From: Geotrypetes seraphini
Taxonomy: Eukaryota; Chordata; Amphibia; Gymnophiona; Dermophiidae
DNA: 64,000 nucleotides
Reading direction: 5' to 3'
NCBI RefSeq assembly: GCF_902459505.1
Contig: NC_047096.1
Location: 17,574,501 to 17,638,500, forward strand
In this document: in pieces, positions 44,701 through 53,005 of the stretch
Numbering within the stretch: the stretch's first letter is position 1
Layout of the letters: each line of letters begins with the position of its first letter
Program-made: the position numbers and the translations under genes
Notes under the pieces: generated by a model
The model's database searches: none
Seen by the model: only the letters and a program-made list of their open reading frames with translations
What the model was told of the DNA's origin: nothing

Positions 44701-47700
44701 CCATCGACCACCAATGCCATCTTTCAGAGCTTGTTTCAAAAGCATCTTCAGAATACATACAGAGACGGGCAACATCTGGACGCACTTATTAGGTGATTGA
44801 CCTCAGATGGGTCTGACGGTTGCAGTCAGCCACTGGACTCATACTTTTCAATTGGTTGGCTTGATCTCAGATTTTAATTTGAAGGCATGCATGCAATCTG
44901 TCTGCCCTTGCAGTACTCCCTCCGGCTGGGTACTTTGATAAAGCTGTTTTCTGTGGAAAAGACCATAGTAGTATCAGATATTTGTATCCTTAAATATCTG
45001 TGTATCCAATCTGAGGTTACTGACATAGTAAGGGGAAGCAGGGAGGCAAACCGCCCCAGATGCAGCGTGGCAGGAGTGCCAGCACCTCACCATGCCATGC
45101 ATCCCCCTTCAGTGCACCCTTCCTAGTGGCCATTGCCCTAAACCTCCACAAATCTTCGCTGGTTGTGAGCAGCATCTTTTACTCATTGCTGGCACTGGCT
45201 TCATCCCTCCCTTTTACATCACTTTCTTTTCTTGGAGACCAGGAAGTGACGGAGGAAAGGATGAAGCCAACAGCAAGTAAGAGATGCTACTCATGGCCAG
45301 TGAAGAGATCCGTTGGGGGGTGCACAGTGCAGTAATGTCGGATACCTCCATCCTGAGTACAAACTTCCCTCGCTGTGCCACTGCCTGGTGTTCATTCTTT
45401 AAAAAGGAAAATAGTTGGTATTACCCAGGTAGTATATAAAGTTATAAATATAAATACATAAAATATTTATGAAGAGGGTTTTAGCAAAAGTAAATTGTTA
45501 ATAAAGATAACACGTGCAGCTCAGTAATTCTGTCACTTTGCCAGAAAATGCCTGGATTATAATTACGGTTTCTGATTTTAGTTTTTAATTGATAAACACC
45601 AGTAAAACATCCCTGATGTAAAATAAGGCATTACAATAGGTGTTTATTGGATAAACATCAGAAAAGCACAAATTCCCCTAGTCCTCTCACCCCTTTCTGA
45701 GTTTATCTTGCATCCTTCACTCAGTTTTTGTGCCTTTTCTACACTGGTGATTCTTGGGTGACACGATTATACATATTTGATTCCACCTGAAAGGTACTTA
45801 TCAATATAGTACCCTTACAGTGAAAACACATTGTTTTTGTACCTTGAATGAACCCTCTAATTAGCTGGAGGGGGGGGAAGTCCAAATTTACAACTCTTAA
45901 GAACAGAAGCCCTTATTATAAAAAGGATGTTCCCACCTCCCCATCATTTAAGTACCTGGTAAAGAAACCGTATTGCCAGTATGTCCAGTTTCTGTTGTTC
46001 TTTTAGAAGCAGCTTTTCTGCAGGCTGTAAGAGACTTGAGCTTGGCTGTTGTCTGATAGGGCCAGCTAGGGTCCAGTGCACTGCAGAGGCCCCCAGTGCT
46101 CAGTCCTAGGACAGAAAGGAAGGGGAATACTGTGCTATCCAGTACCAGCTGAAAATGTAGTGCTGAGGGTAAGTCTGAAGACATTTTGGAGGAGTCATCT
46201 CGGTATGCCTTGTAGGGTGAATGATTAAATAGTAAAAAAGTGAGATTAAAAAAATGTGAAAACAGACTGTCTGTATCCGTGACTCATAGCTGTTTTTGGA
46301 GCAGGTTTCGTGTTGTTTCTGTTCCTCGGTGTTCTGACCATGCTGAGGCCGAATATATACTTCATGGCCCCCCTGCAGGAGAAGGTGGTCTTTGGCATGT
46401 TCTTCCTGGGTGCCGTTCTCTGCCTCAGCTTCTCCTGGCTTTTCCATACCGTTTACTGTCATTCAGAAAAAGTCTCCAGGACTTTTTCAAAGTAAGTGGC
46501 TCCTGGATATAACTGTTGTGTGCAGTTTACTCACGAGGTAGTGTCCATTTGAACTGCAGTTCATGCTTCATAAATCCATGTAGACATTTGGTTAGTTTCA
46601 TTAAATGTACTGCACGCTTTCTTGTTTTTGTTGAACCTTAATACATCATCATGTCAGGTAGATTCTGGATGAAGATATTTCTAGGAGCAGATCCATAGAT
46701 TCTTTTGCAGATAGATTATTCTGGGGCATACTTGCTGGTGGTTACAGAAAGATAATGAAAAACCTTAGGTTTCATATCTTTTATTGCTTGAAACTGAATT
46801 ATTCTGGGATAACTCAGTTATCTGTAGGGAGACAGCAGTAATGCATTAATTCTGTACCTTATTTTCCTTTGTGTGCAATTGTTATACAGGTTGGATTATT
46901 CTGGAATAGCTCTGCTGATTATGGGGAGCTTTGTCCCCTGGTTGTATTATTCATTCTACTGCTCTCCCCAGCCCCGGCTGATCTACCTCTCCATTGTGTG
47001 TGTGCTTGGGATCACGGCTATCGTTGTAGCTCAGTGGGATAGGTTTGCAACACCTAAACATCGTCCAACAAGAGCAGGTAATTTCTAGCTGTTTATGTGA
47101 AAACAAAAGAAATTGGGGTCTGGCTCACTTTGGGAAATCTGAGGTTACTGACATAGTAAGGGGAAGCAGGGAGACAAACCGCCCCAGGTGCAGCGTGTCA
47201 GGAGTGCCAGCACCTCACCATGCCATGCATCCCCCTTCAGTGCACCCTTCCTAGTGGCCATTGCCCTAAACTTCCACAAATCTTCGCCGGTTGTGAGCAG
47301 CATCTTTTACTCATTGCTGGCACTGGCCTCAACCCTCCCTTTGACATCACTTTCTTTTCTTGGAGACCAGAAAGTGACGGAGGAAAGGATGAATCCAACA
47401 GCAAGTAAGAGATGCTACTCATGACCAGCGAAGAGGTGAAGAGATACATTGGGGGGTGCACAGTGCAGTAATGCCGGATACCTCCATCCTGGATACAAAT
47501 TCCTCGCTGTGCCACTGCCTGGGGTTCATTCTTTAAAAAGGAAAATAGTCATTGAAACAAGTTTCTTGTGTCCAAGGTTTGAAATACAACTTTTTTAAAA
47601 TCAGTGAGATTTAGTCTTTATTTCCATTATTTTTTTATCCTGAGGTTTATGCTATATTTTGTGTCATTTTTTTTCCTACTTATGTGTCAATGGAAGACTG

Positions 47701-50700
47701 TTTTCTCATTTTACTGAACTGAGCTGTGTTCAGTAAGCCCTGGGGAAGTCACTTAATGTCAAAACAAAAAATTACTCTCTACACTTGATAAATCTTTATA
47801 ATCTTTCAAATATGGTTCAAAATATCAATGTGATAGAATAGTTGATATCTTCAAATGGAGTCTCTCCACTTTCTGAGCTCCAATCTGTGAAAGGAAAAAC
47901 CTCAGATACCGGGTTGCCACTAGCTATTTAACTTCAGCTTGCAAACCACTTTGGGACAATCCTCTTGGGTTTAACCTCCACTTCCTTAGATTTTAAACTT
48001 ATGTTCATATAATTTATATCATTTCAAGACAATTCTTTAGAAATACATAGCACCCTGTCCCTATTGCCCCAGGTACATAAGAATGCTTAGTCTAAAACTG
48101 GGAGTGTGTGTTTTGGGTATTTAATAAGGCATAAGGTTAGAAAAAGAGATCTTGAATTGTTTGGTGCTAGAGTAAGCAAAAAAGATGCTAGACACAATCC
48201 CAGAATAACTTGTGAAACTGGCACCTATCTGTTTAATGAAGAATGTTATAAAGTGCCAACCGAATTTGCATGATATCAAAATATAGGGGCTCTGTTTTTA
48301 TTCCTTTTTCCCCCTTCTGTCTGACAGGTGTGTTTCTAGGGCTAGGCCTAAGTGGTATTGTCCCTACCCTTCACTTCACTATTGCAGAAGGATTTGTAAA
48401 AGCCACCACTGTGGGGCAGATGGGCTGGTTCTTTCTGATGGCAGTCATGTACATCACAGGTGCTGGCCTGTATGCAGCGCGCATCCCAGAACGCTTTTTC
48501 CCTGGAAAATTCGACATCTGGGTGAGTACTGTCACGTTCTTGCATCCTAAAACTCTTACACAATGCCTGAGTGTATTTTACTTTAATGCTCCATCAAAAT
48601 CAAACTATCAAAAATATCTTATCTTCCCTTTTTATGTCAGGCACATTGATTGCTAGGTAGCGTGCAAAAAATGATAATAAGTAGTGATCAGTGAATAGGA
48701 AAATATTGAGCATTCCCAGGGTCTTCAGAGTGCTAGGAAGAAAAGTCTCTGAATAATATCAAATTCATCACATCATATCACTATTTCCAATCGTATGTTT
48801 TTATATTTTAAATATTTAGGACCAGTCTGCAGTTGCTGTCCACCTAGATCTTTTTCCTAGGGAGAAAACAGCCCACCTTGTATCGTCATTGATCCTTTTT
48901 TTTTTTTTCTTCAGTCTTTTCATTTTTAATTTCTCAATCATCAGAATATACATTTAACTTTGTTTCCTGGAAGCCAAAGAAGCAGATTTTACTGTTAAGT
49001 GTAGAAAATATTTTTTTAGATATTTCGTTTTCATATATCCACTGTCTTCAAAAACAAGGAGTTTAATATTGAATGGACTCCATGTTTGATATGAATTGGA
49101 AATAATTTACGATGGTGCTGTTGAGCTTACATCCTTAATGGTTACAAGCATAATTGGGGGTGTGGTTGTATGGGTGGGGCTTGGGGAGGTGGGGGATAGT
49201 GTGTTTGTATGGGAGGGCATAGCAATGCTAAGGTAGAAGGTTATAAAAAAAACAAAAGCTGTGGTGCTGTGGTTAAAGCTATAGCCTCGGCACCCTGAGG
49301 TTGTGTGTTCAAACCCACACTGCTCCTTGTGACCCTGGGCAAGTCACTTAAGGGTCCTTTTATCAAGCCACGCTAGCGGGATTAGCGCTTCGGACATTTC
49401 ATCACGCGCTAACCCCCGCAGTTGGCTAAAAAACTAACGCCTGCTCAATGCAGGTGTTAGCGACTAGTGCGGCAGGCAGTTTAACGCGCGGTATTACGCG
49501 CGTTAAACCCCTACCGCAGCTTGATAAAAGGGCCCCTTAATCCCCCATTGACCCAGGTACATTAGATGTATTGTTAGCCCACCGGGACAGACAGGGGAAA
49601 ATGCTTTGAGTACCTGAATAAATTCATGGAAACTGTTCTGAGCTCCCTTGGGAGAACGATATAGAAAATTAAATAAATAAATTTATTTTACGCTACACTT
49701 TTGGACCTGTTGTACTTCATAATGTTCTACAGCTTGAGTTTTGTAACTCTGACTTTTTAATAAAAAGATTTCAGCTAGCTCTCTTTCCTTAGCATTTAAC
49801 TTGATATACAGTGGTGCCTCGCATAAAGAACGCCTCGCACAGCGAACGCTGCACACAACGAACTTCATGTCATGATTCATACAACGAACTTCGTTTCACA
49901 CAACGAAGTCGCCCGAGCTTCCACGATCGCTGCCGATGTATTGCATCCTTCCGCGCAGGCACTGCAGGCAGTCTTTAGTCACTGCGCTTAACGCGTTTCA
50001 CATAACGAACTTTTCGCATAACAAACTTGCTCCTGGAACGAATTAAGTTCGTTGTGTGAGGCACCACTGTATTTTCTAAAGTGAACTATTTTGCTGTTCG
50101 CTCTGCTTGCCAACAAAGTTGTGTTTCATTTTTCTGCTTCAGGATAATTGATCTCCTTCAAGTAATCTTCAGCAACATGTTCCCCTTATTAATGACAAGC
50201 AATAATAATAGCAAGATAAGTTTGCTTTAGAAAATGTACCAAGTTAATTACTAAGGAAATGGAGTTGTTAAATGTGTGTTTTGATGATTGGAAAATGAAA
50301 AAAGTACTGATGATGAGATATGATGGGTTGTTTTCTTCCTAGTAAAAAGATCTAATAATAATAACAGTTTATATACCGCAGTACCGTTAAGTTCTATGCG
50401 GTTTACAAAAGATTAGTGGAATACAAGTTGAGTTGACGTACAAGTTGAATTAATTTAAGGGATGTGGGAATAATGGGGAGAAAGGGCAAGAGAGGGGAAG
50501 GAGGGAAGTGGGTCAGCTGTCTAGGTATTTCAGGAATAGGTGAGTTTTGAGGCGTTTCCTGAATACCTCATAAGTGGTGGGCAATAGGAGTTGTTCTAGG
50601 TCTTTACCCCATAGAGCAGCCTGATGTGAGAGAAGATGCTCATGGTGTTTTTTTAGTTTGCATCCTCTAACCGGGGGAGAAACGAAGTGCGAGTGGGAGC

Positions 50701-52222
50701 TTCTCTTGAGTTTGAGTCACCACTGACTGGTCCTAAAAATTTAAAAGCATTTAAAATATAAAAAAATTATGATTTAAAAAACATATGATGGAAAGAGTGA
50801 TGTGGTGATTTTGATATTATTCAGAGACTATTGAAGGATTAATAACATTGCAAATTTTTCTTCATATTGACTATTGTACTCCCTCGCTGTGTGCTGTATG
50901 TTACGGGACCTTTTGAAATTACAGGAAGGAGCTTGAGGCATTGCAGTGTTATCCTATTATCTGGTGAAAAAGTGAATTTTGAACTAGGCTTAGAGATATT
51001 TGACTACCTGGAGAATATTCTCTGTGGTACGTCTCTGGCAAGGGACAAAAGGAAAATAGATTCCAAGACCATTTTAAAGAACTCAACCTTTTAATTTATT
51101 TTAAAACAACACCTTTTACAAGGCACAGCAGTATGTAGCTTACTCTGTTTCCATTCTCCCTATGAGGGAGACGAGCAGAATGGGGGAAAGTCTATGTCAC
51201 AATGTGACACAAAATGAGGATGTGTTGCAGGAGCTTCTGTAAACCAACCTGATGGGGAAGTGAGATACAGTGTTACCTTGGATTATGAGCATAATCCGTT
51301 CCAGGAGCATGCTCGTAATCCAAAATGCTCGTATATCAAAGCAAGTTTCCCCATAGGAAGTAAGGGAAACTTGCTTTGATATGTTCCCACTCCCCACCTT
51401 CCCCACCCGAGGCCAGCAGCGCTGCTCCCCCCCCCCCCCGAGAACCGGCATTGCTCCCCCCGAAGGCCCCCCCCCGCGAACCGGCACCCCCCCCTGCCGC
51501 GACCTGAGGTCCCCCCAACCCACCTGAACCCTCTTCTTACTTTTCTGTAGCCTCCGCAGCGGCACCAGCACCAGCATGTCCTGTGCGTGGTGCCGGTGAC
51601 TGAAGATCTGTTTCCTGTGCAAGGCCTGAGCATTCACGTCGAACGTGAACTCTCAAGGCCCAGCACAGGAAGCAGATCTTCAGGCACCGGCACCATGCAC
51701 AGGACGTGCCGGTGCCGCTGCGGAGGCTACAGAAAAGTAAGAAGAGGGTTCGGGTGGGTTGGGGGGACCTCAGGTCGCGGCGGGGGGGGGGGTGCCCGAT
51801 GGCGACGGGGGGGGGGGTGCCGGATCGCGGGAGGGAGGGTGCCGGTTCACAAGGGGGGCGCTCGCAAATCGAAGCGCGCTCGGTTTCCGAGGCGCCGATT
51901 TAGCGAATGTTTTGCTCGTCTTGCAAAACACTCGCAAACCGGTGCACTCGTAAACCGAGGTACCACTGTACTGTTGAAGGCTCTTTTGGATGCAGTTCTA
52001 TTTTCCCTCCTTAATTAGACCATTCATATATTTTCATGTCACATTTTAAGGTCTCTCTTTCTCTTCCCCCGCCCCCCCTTTTGAATTTCTCAGTTTCAGT
52101 CACATCAGATTTTTCACGTGCTGGTGGTGGCTGCTGCTTTCATCCATTTCTATGGAGTGTCAAACCTGCAGGAGTTTCGATATGGACTAGAAGGAGGTTG
52201 CACCGATGACACGCTTCTGTAA
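32608..52222 (+). CDS. ADIPOR1: Adiponectin receptor 1 (seven coding exons)
   Basis: A PAQR-family seven-span membrane protein with cytosolic N terminus. It binds adiponectin, activates AMPK signalling and has zinc-dependent ceramidase activity. Exons 32608-32754, 41027-41149, 44621-44792, 46305-46491, 46890-47077, 48328-48521 and 52094-52222 join in frame to 379 residues (human 375). The N-terminal tail [14 protein letters not shown] is variable with an acidic EEEEEEE run. From [20 protein letters not shown] onward it is almost identical to the mammalian protein. The zinc ligands are present: His in WLFHTVYCH, Asp in KLDYSG, and both His in FQSHQIFHV. The C terminus [13 protein letters not shown] separates it from ADIPOR2. 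The first intron is 14.6 kb if exon 1 is in the CpG island. Tandem orientation behind CYB5R1 matches human 1q32.1. Confidence 0.98.
32760..33420. other. ADIPOR1: ADIPOR1 intron 2 start, little recognised
   Basis: TACTATATATACTCACATAT at about 32800 may be a DNA-element end. The rest is CT-rich and unassigned. Confidence 0.4.
33425..33475. repeat. TG/TA/CA microsatellite
   Basis: GTGTGTG, ATATATATA and ACACACACACACA runs directly abut the MITE at 33466, which may have inserted into an existing repeat. Confidence 0.8.
33466..33690. mobile_element. Mariner-like MITE
   Basis: The left end GGGAATGCTGAAAAGTTCTC, with AGCCCAA, pairs with the right end TTGGGCTGAGAAATTTACAG, with CACTCCTTCG. The interior CTGCAAATTGACACTTAACG and TCAGCTGCAGTGGCAAAATA has no coding. 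Bounded by simple repeats on both sides. Confidence 0.75.
33683..33730. repeat. GT and AT microsatellite
   Basis: (GT)n, GAGTG, then (TA)n to ATATATCGATAG. Confidence 0.85.
33748..34860. mobile_element. Probable TIR DNA element with AT-rich ends
   Basis: TTAATCGTGCAATT at about 33757 is followed by its exact complement AATTGCACGATTAA, a 14-bp perfect inverted repeat. A related region with GCATTAACGTGCATTAA and GTTAACGCGTTGTATTAATG is at about 34810-34855. Between lie a pyrimidine-rich array (34000-34390) and a partly inverted pair, CTTCAGTCCCTGCTACACTG (34458) against AGCAGGAACTGAAGAG (34679). Boundaries are uncertain. Confidence 0.45.
34890..35880 (-). mobile_element. L2-clade LINE 3' fragment
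   Basis: The minus-strand frame of 193 codons (35798 to 35217) contains [40 protein letters not shown] and [20 protein letters not shown], the typical C-terminal third of L2 ORF2. The 3' UTR has AAACCGCCTAGAAGTCGCC (reverse sense) and ends in an ATT-rich tail at 34900. The frame runs without a stop in this part, so the copy is fairly young. Confidence 0.9.
36043..36204. mobile_element. hAT-type MITE (TAGAGAATGACA family)
   Basis: The left end TAGAGAATGACATAGGGACA and right end GTCCACGTGTCATTCTCTA are inverted. Flanks do not match, so the target duplication has decayed. Smaller relative of 36608-37093. Confidence 0.75.
36608..37093. mobile_element. hAT-type MITE with internal 105-bp tandem units
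   Basis: A perfect 8-bp target duplication GTTCACAT (36600-36607 and 37094-37101) flanks inverted ends TAGAGAAAGACATAGG and CCTTGTCATTTTCTA. The inside carries two exact-period 105-bp units (36722-36826 and 36827-36931) and the start of a third. Each unit includes a piece (TTCTAGAGCTCAGATTGTGA, TGTCATAATGCCTCATTCC) also found next to LINE tails at 1843-1890. Confidence 0.9.
37150..37710 (+). mobile_element. L1-clade LINE 3' end
   Basis: The last codons of ORF2 are visible: [19 protein letters not shown] and [10 protein letters not shown], the L1 C-terminal motif. Then a G-rich block (GGGAGGGAGGGGATATGGGAG), an AT-rich 3' UTR and a tail CAAAAAAAAA. 5'-truncated, in ADIPOR1 intron 2. Confidence 0.85.
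38185..38300 (-). mobile_element. L2-type LINE 3' tail
   Basis: CAAGTTTCCAAGTTTATCC, AAGTTTATTAAGTATTTTG and CAAGGCGATGTACAGATAAA match the family ending at 24230 and 25560. Confidence 0.7.
38560..39415 (+). mobile_element. CR1-clade LINE 3' part, second subfamily
   Basis: Frames give [40 protein letters not shown], then [20 protein letters not shown]. The 3' UTR GATGGGCCATTTGGCCTTTA ends in a TTTCTATGTTTC tail. Sequence and tail differ from the ACATAAGAA-tail subfamily at 20371, so two CR1-like lineages are present. Confidence 0.85.
39420..40235. other. ADIPOR1: ADIPOR1 intron 2, nothing recognised
   Basis: T- and C-rich intronic sequence with scattered short frames. No exon or assignable repeat. 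Confidence 0.45.
40245..40330. mobile_element. Truncated TA-inserting DNA element
   Basis: GCAGTACTCCCCTGAAATTC, GCGGGGGTTACGTTC and AAAACCACGAATATCG match the left end at 5050. Only about 85 bases remain. Confidence 0.6.
40620..40930. mobile_element. DIRS-like terminal-repeat fossil
   Basis: AGAATATCCTGCCTGC pairs with GCAGGCAGATATTCTC around a GTTACTTACCATAACAG core. This short inverted structure is typical of DIRS-like termini in amphibian genomes. Only the terminal region is present. Fossil. Confidence 0.45.
41027..41149 (+). CDS. ADIPOR1: ADIPOR1 coding exon 2
   Basis: 41 codons after acceptor [22 protein letters not shown], an uninterrupted acidic EEEEEEE run, then [20 protein letters not shown] and VYK before GTATGT. 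Conservation with mammals becomes near-complete from VRVLTLP. Confidence 0.97.
41560..41885 (-). repeat. CT-rich tract and possible GA-repeat relative
   Basis: CTCTCTTTCACTCTCCCTC leads into CACCTCCTCTGACATTGCTTC. The latter resembles the reverse of motifs around 30000. Low confidence in identity. Confidence 0.3.
42169..42298. mobile_element. Short hairpin MITE
   Basis: The ends GGGATCCTTTTACTAAG and CTTAGTAAAAGGAGTCC pair. The inner arms TTTAGCAAACACTAAATGC and CATTTAGTGTTTGCTAAA also pair, so nearly the whole element folds back. ATA flanks both ends. Confidence 0.8.
42342..42720. mobile_element. hAT-like element, right end missing
   Basis: The left end CAGTGTATCTCAAACTGTGT and GCCAAGGCAC are typical of hAT TIRs. 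An inner palindrome GCGCCCACTGACTGCCTACA, with GGACGTGC, pairs with GCACGTCCTGTAGGCAATCA and GTGGGCGC. No matching right terminus. Confidence 0.55.
42880..43170 (-). mobile_element. L2-like LINE fragment
   Basis: TAAACCATCTGTCATGAGCA, CAAACTTCTAAATCGAATTA and TGCAGTCCTACTGGAAGCC resemble the reverse of an L2-type ORF2 end and 3' UTR. Diverged. Confidence 0.4.
43180..43885. mobile_element. Possible DIRS-like terminal fossil
   Basis: The right part (about 43730-43880), with TCAGTCTCCATCTTCTGGTAG, looks like amphibian DIRS-type termini. The left part has a 173-codon frame of no recognisable family. Assignment is tentative; fossil. Confidence 0.3.
43985..44385. mobile_element. Two CR1-like LINE ends, opposite orientation
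   Basis: 43985-44120 is forward (GGTTTGGACAAGTTCCTGGA, CTGTTATTGAGAAAGAC). 44250-44385 is reverse (CATAAGAACATATAATAGCC, GGTCCATCAAGCCCAGTAGC, GGCCAATCCAGGTCAC). Confidence 0.75.
44621..44792 (+). CDS. ADIPOR1: ADIPOR1 coding exon 3
   Basis: 172 bp after acceptor TGTTTTTCAG. Encodes [40 protein letters not shown] and [16 protein letters not shown], the cytosolic segment before the first membrane span. Ends in phase 1 before GTGATT. Confidence 0.98.
45008..45415 (+). repeat. ~410-bp repeat, copy 1 (ADIPOR1 intron between coding exons 3 and 4)
   Basis: Runs from AATCTGAGGTTACTGACATA to AAAAAGGAAAATAGT. Nearly the same sequence, in the same orientation, lies at 47136-47549. Internal ends TTACTGACATAGTAAGGGG and the complement of CTCGCTGTGCCACTGCCT resemble a decayed hAT-type inverted repeat. 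The copies also share about 9 bases on the left and 28 on the right beyond those ends, so they may derive from one larger repeat or a local duplication. Confidence 0.9.
45560..45880 (+). repeat. Unclassified dispersed repeat, copy B
   Basis: GTTTCTGATTTTAGTTTTTA, ACATCCCTGATGTAAAATAA, CTTCACTCAGTTTTTGTGCC and AACCCTCTAATTAGCTGGAG. Same order as copy A at 20112 and the fragment at 23760-23850. Confidence 0.6.
46305..46491 (+). CDS. ADIPOR1: ADIPOR1 coding exon 4
   Basis: 187 bp after acceptor TTTTTGGAGCAG. Encodes [40 protein letters not shown] and [16 protein letters not shown], covering the first two membrane spans. The histidine of LFHTVYCH corresponds to zinc ligand His191 of human ADIPOR1. 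Phase 1 in, phase 2 out. Confidence 0.98.
46890..47077 (+). CDS. ADIPOR1: ADIPOR1 coding exon 5
   Basis: 188 bp after acceptor GTTATACAG. Encodes [40 protein letters not shown] and [20 protein letters not shown]. Asp of LDYSG corresponds to zinc ligand Asp208. Coding exons 4 and 5 together are 375 bp, exactly 125 codons. Confidence 0.98.
47136..47549 (+). repeat. ~410-bp repeat, copy 2 (ADIPOR1 intron between coding exons 5 and 6)
   Basis: Second copy of the repeat at 45008. It differs by scattered substitutions and a few small insertions (for example GAAGAGGTGAAGAGATAC against GAAGAGATCC). It starts 2128 bp after copy 1. Confidence 0.9.
47550..48320. other. ADIPOR1: ADIPOR1 intron between coding exons 5 and 6, nothing recognised
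   Basis: AT-rich intron leading to the CCCCCTTCTGTCTGACAG acceptor. Confidence 0.45.
48328..48521 (+). CDS. ADIPOR1: ADIPOR1 coding exon 6
   Basis: 194 bp. Encodes [60 protein letters not shown] and FDIW, with further membrane spans. Donor GTGAGT, phase 0. Confidence 0.98.
48525..49250. other. ADIPOR1: ADIPOR1 last intron, first part
   Basis: AT-rich, with a T-run at 48897-48910. No exon or recognised repeat before the SINE at 49258. Confidence 0.45.
49258..49683 (+). mobile_element. tRNA-derived SINE split by a MITE
   Basis: An A-box-like CTGTGGTTAAAGCTATAGCC and B-box GGTTGTGTGTTCAAACCC mark a tRNA-related head. GCTCCTTGTGACCCTGGGCA, GCCCACCGGGACAGACAGGG and GGGAGAACGATATAGAAAAT form body and tail, ending AAATAAATAAATT. 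A TTAA-flanked MITE (49352-49536) interrupts the body right after AAGTCAC. Confidence 0.9.
49352..49536. mobile_element. TTAA-flanked MITE nested in the SINE
   Basis: TTAA at 49348-49351 and 49537-49540. The ends GGGTCCTTTTATCAAGCC and the complement of GCTTGATAAAAGGGCCCC pair. The TTAA target suggests piggyBac-like mobilisation. Because it splits a known SINE at TTAA, this copy defines the boundaries of the family. Confidence 0.85.
49809..50069. mobile_element. TA-inserting MITE (CAGTGGTGCCTCGC family)
   Basis: TA on both sides (49807-49808, 50070-50071). The ends CAGTGGTGCCTCGCATAAAG and the complement of TTGTGTGAGGCACCACTG pair. The interior repeats ACACAACGAACTTC and TTCACATAACGAACTT. 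Pogo/Tigger-like by end sequence and TA target. Confidence 0.85.
50350..50720 (-). mobile_element. L2-clade LINE 3' end
   Basis: AATAATAATAACAGTTTATA, GTTAAGTTCTATGCGGTTTA and CATCCTCTAACCGGGGGAGA are the complement of the family at 4440-5012. Confidence 0.85.
51268..51968. mobile_element. Long-hairpin TA-inserting DNA element
   Basis: TA duplications (51266-51267, 51969-51970) flank CAGTGTTACCTTGGATTATG and the complement of CACTCGTAAACCGAGGTACC. The two halves are inverted copies: CCTCCGCAGCGGCACCAGCA and CTTCTTACTTTTCTGTAG on the left pair with the ACAGAAAAGTAAGAAGAGGG and GTGCCGCTGCGGAGG region on the right. Runs of C and G lie in matching positions in each arm. Open frames on both strands come from the palindrome. 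Confidence 0.88.
52094..52222 (+). CDS. ADIPOR1: ADIPOR1 last coding exon
   Basis: Acceptor GAATTTCTCAG, then [36 protein letters not shown] and TDDTLL with TAA at 52220-52222. The two histidines of SHQIFHV are the remaining zinc ligands. Confidence 0.98.
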   Translation, partial: FQSHQIFHVLVVAAAFIHFYGVSNLQEFRYGLEGGCTDDTLL

Positions 52223-53005
52223 AGCCTTGCTAGCACCTACTGCCCAAGTGCTGGTCTGGCTATGCATGACTGACCCAACTCAGCACGAAAGTTCTGAACC
52301 ATCTGGGAAGAACAGGTTTTAAAAAATCAGAATTTCAGAATGACCAAATTCTTGGGCTGCGATTCCTAAGAGATTTTTTTCTTATTTGTTTGGATTGTGG
52401 GGAGGGTCACATACCAAGGAAGATGCCTTCTGGCTATTGAATCTTTTCATTGGGAGTTGAGAATATCCTGCACATATCCTTAAAAAAAATCATTTGGTTT
52501 GGATTTCATGGACTATTTTAGGATACCAGCAAACCAGTCACCGAGCAGAAGATGAATGCACAAGAACTTTGCTTCATGACTACTACTGATTACTAGATGA
52601 ATTTCAGGTCACCACCGTTTTTAGCACATTTCTGAACAAACTATATATATGTTTCTGTGAGTGTGTATTATCAGTCACAAGCTCTGGGGCATTCTGCTGT
52701 ATTGCTAAGGGGGTTAAAGTAAATGGCAAGATGCAAAGGTTGTGTAATTTAATATTTTAGTTATATCTTATGTTTTATTTTTCCTTTTCACTTGGCAAGG
52801 TAATATAAAATGAAATGAGAGAATATTTAATATTTAATACTTAGCTTTAAAAAAAACAAAGAAAACAAACATGCTCCTGTTACAGTGTATCACAATTCAA
52901 AGACTTTATTACGAGAATAACATAAAATTTTCAGTGATTTAGGGGAATGTAGGGCATTTACAAACAGTCGCATTACAAATGCCCAATAAACATATTCCCA
53001 TACTA
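52223..53005 (+). other. ADIPOR1: ADIPOR1 3' UTR
   Basis: No repeat is visible for about 780 bases after the stop, unlike the flanks, as expected for a constrained UTR. AATAAA at 52985-52990 (GCCCAATAAACATATTCCC) is the best polyadenylation signal. No transcript evidence. Confidence 0.65.

Noticed and set aside
51197-52018. Glycine/arginine-rich frames of 146, 143 and 116 codons
   Set aside because: Opposite-strand and same-strand images of a palindromic DNA element with G/C runs.
32608-52222. ADIPOR2 instead of ADIPOR1
   Set aside because: The C terminus [16 protein letters not shown] and N terminus MSS match ADIPOR1; ADIPOR2 ends differently and has a longer N-terminal tail.
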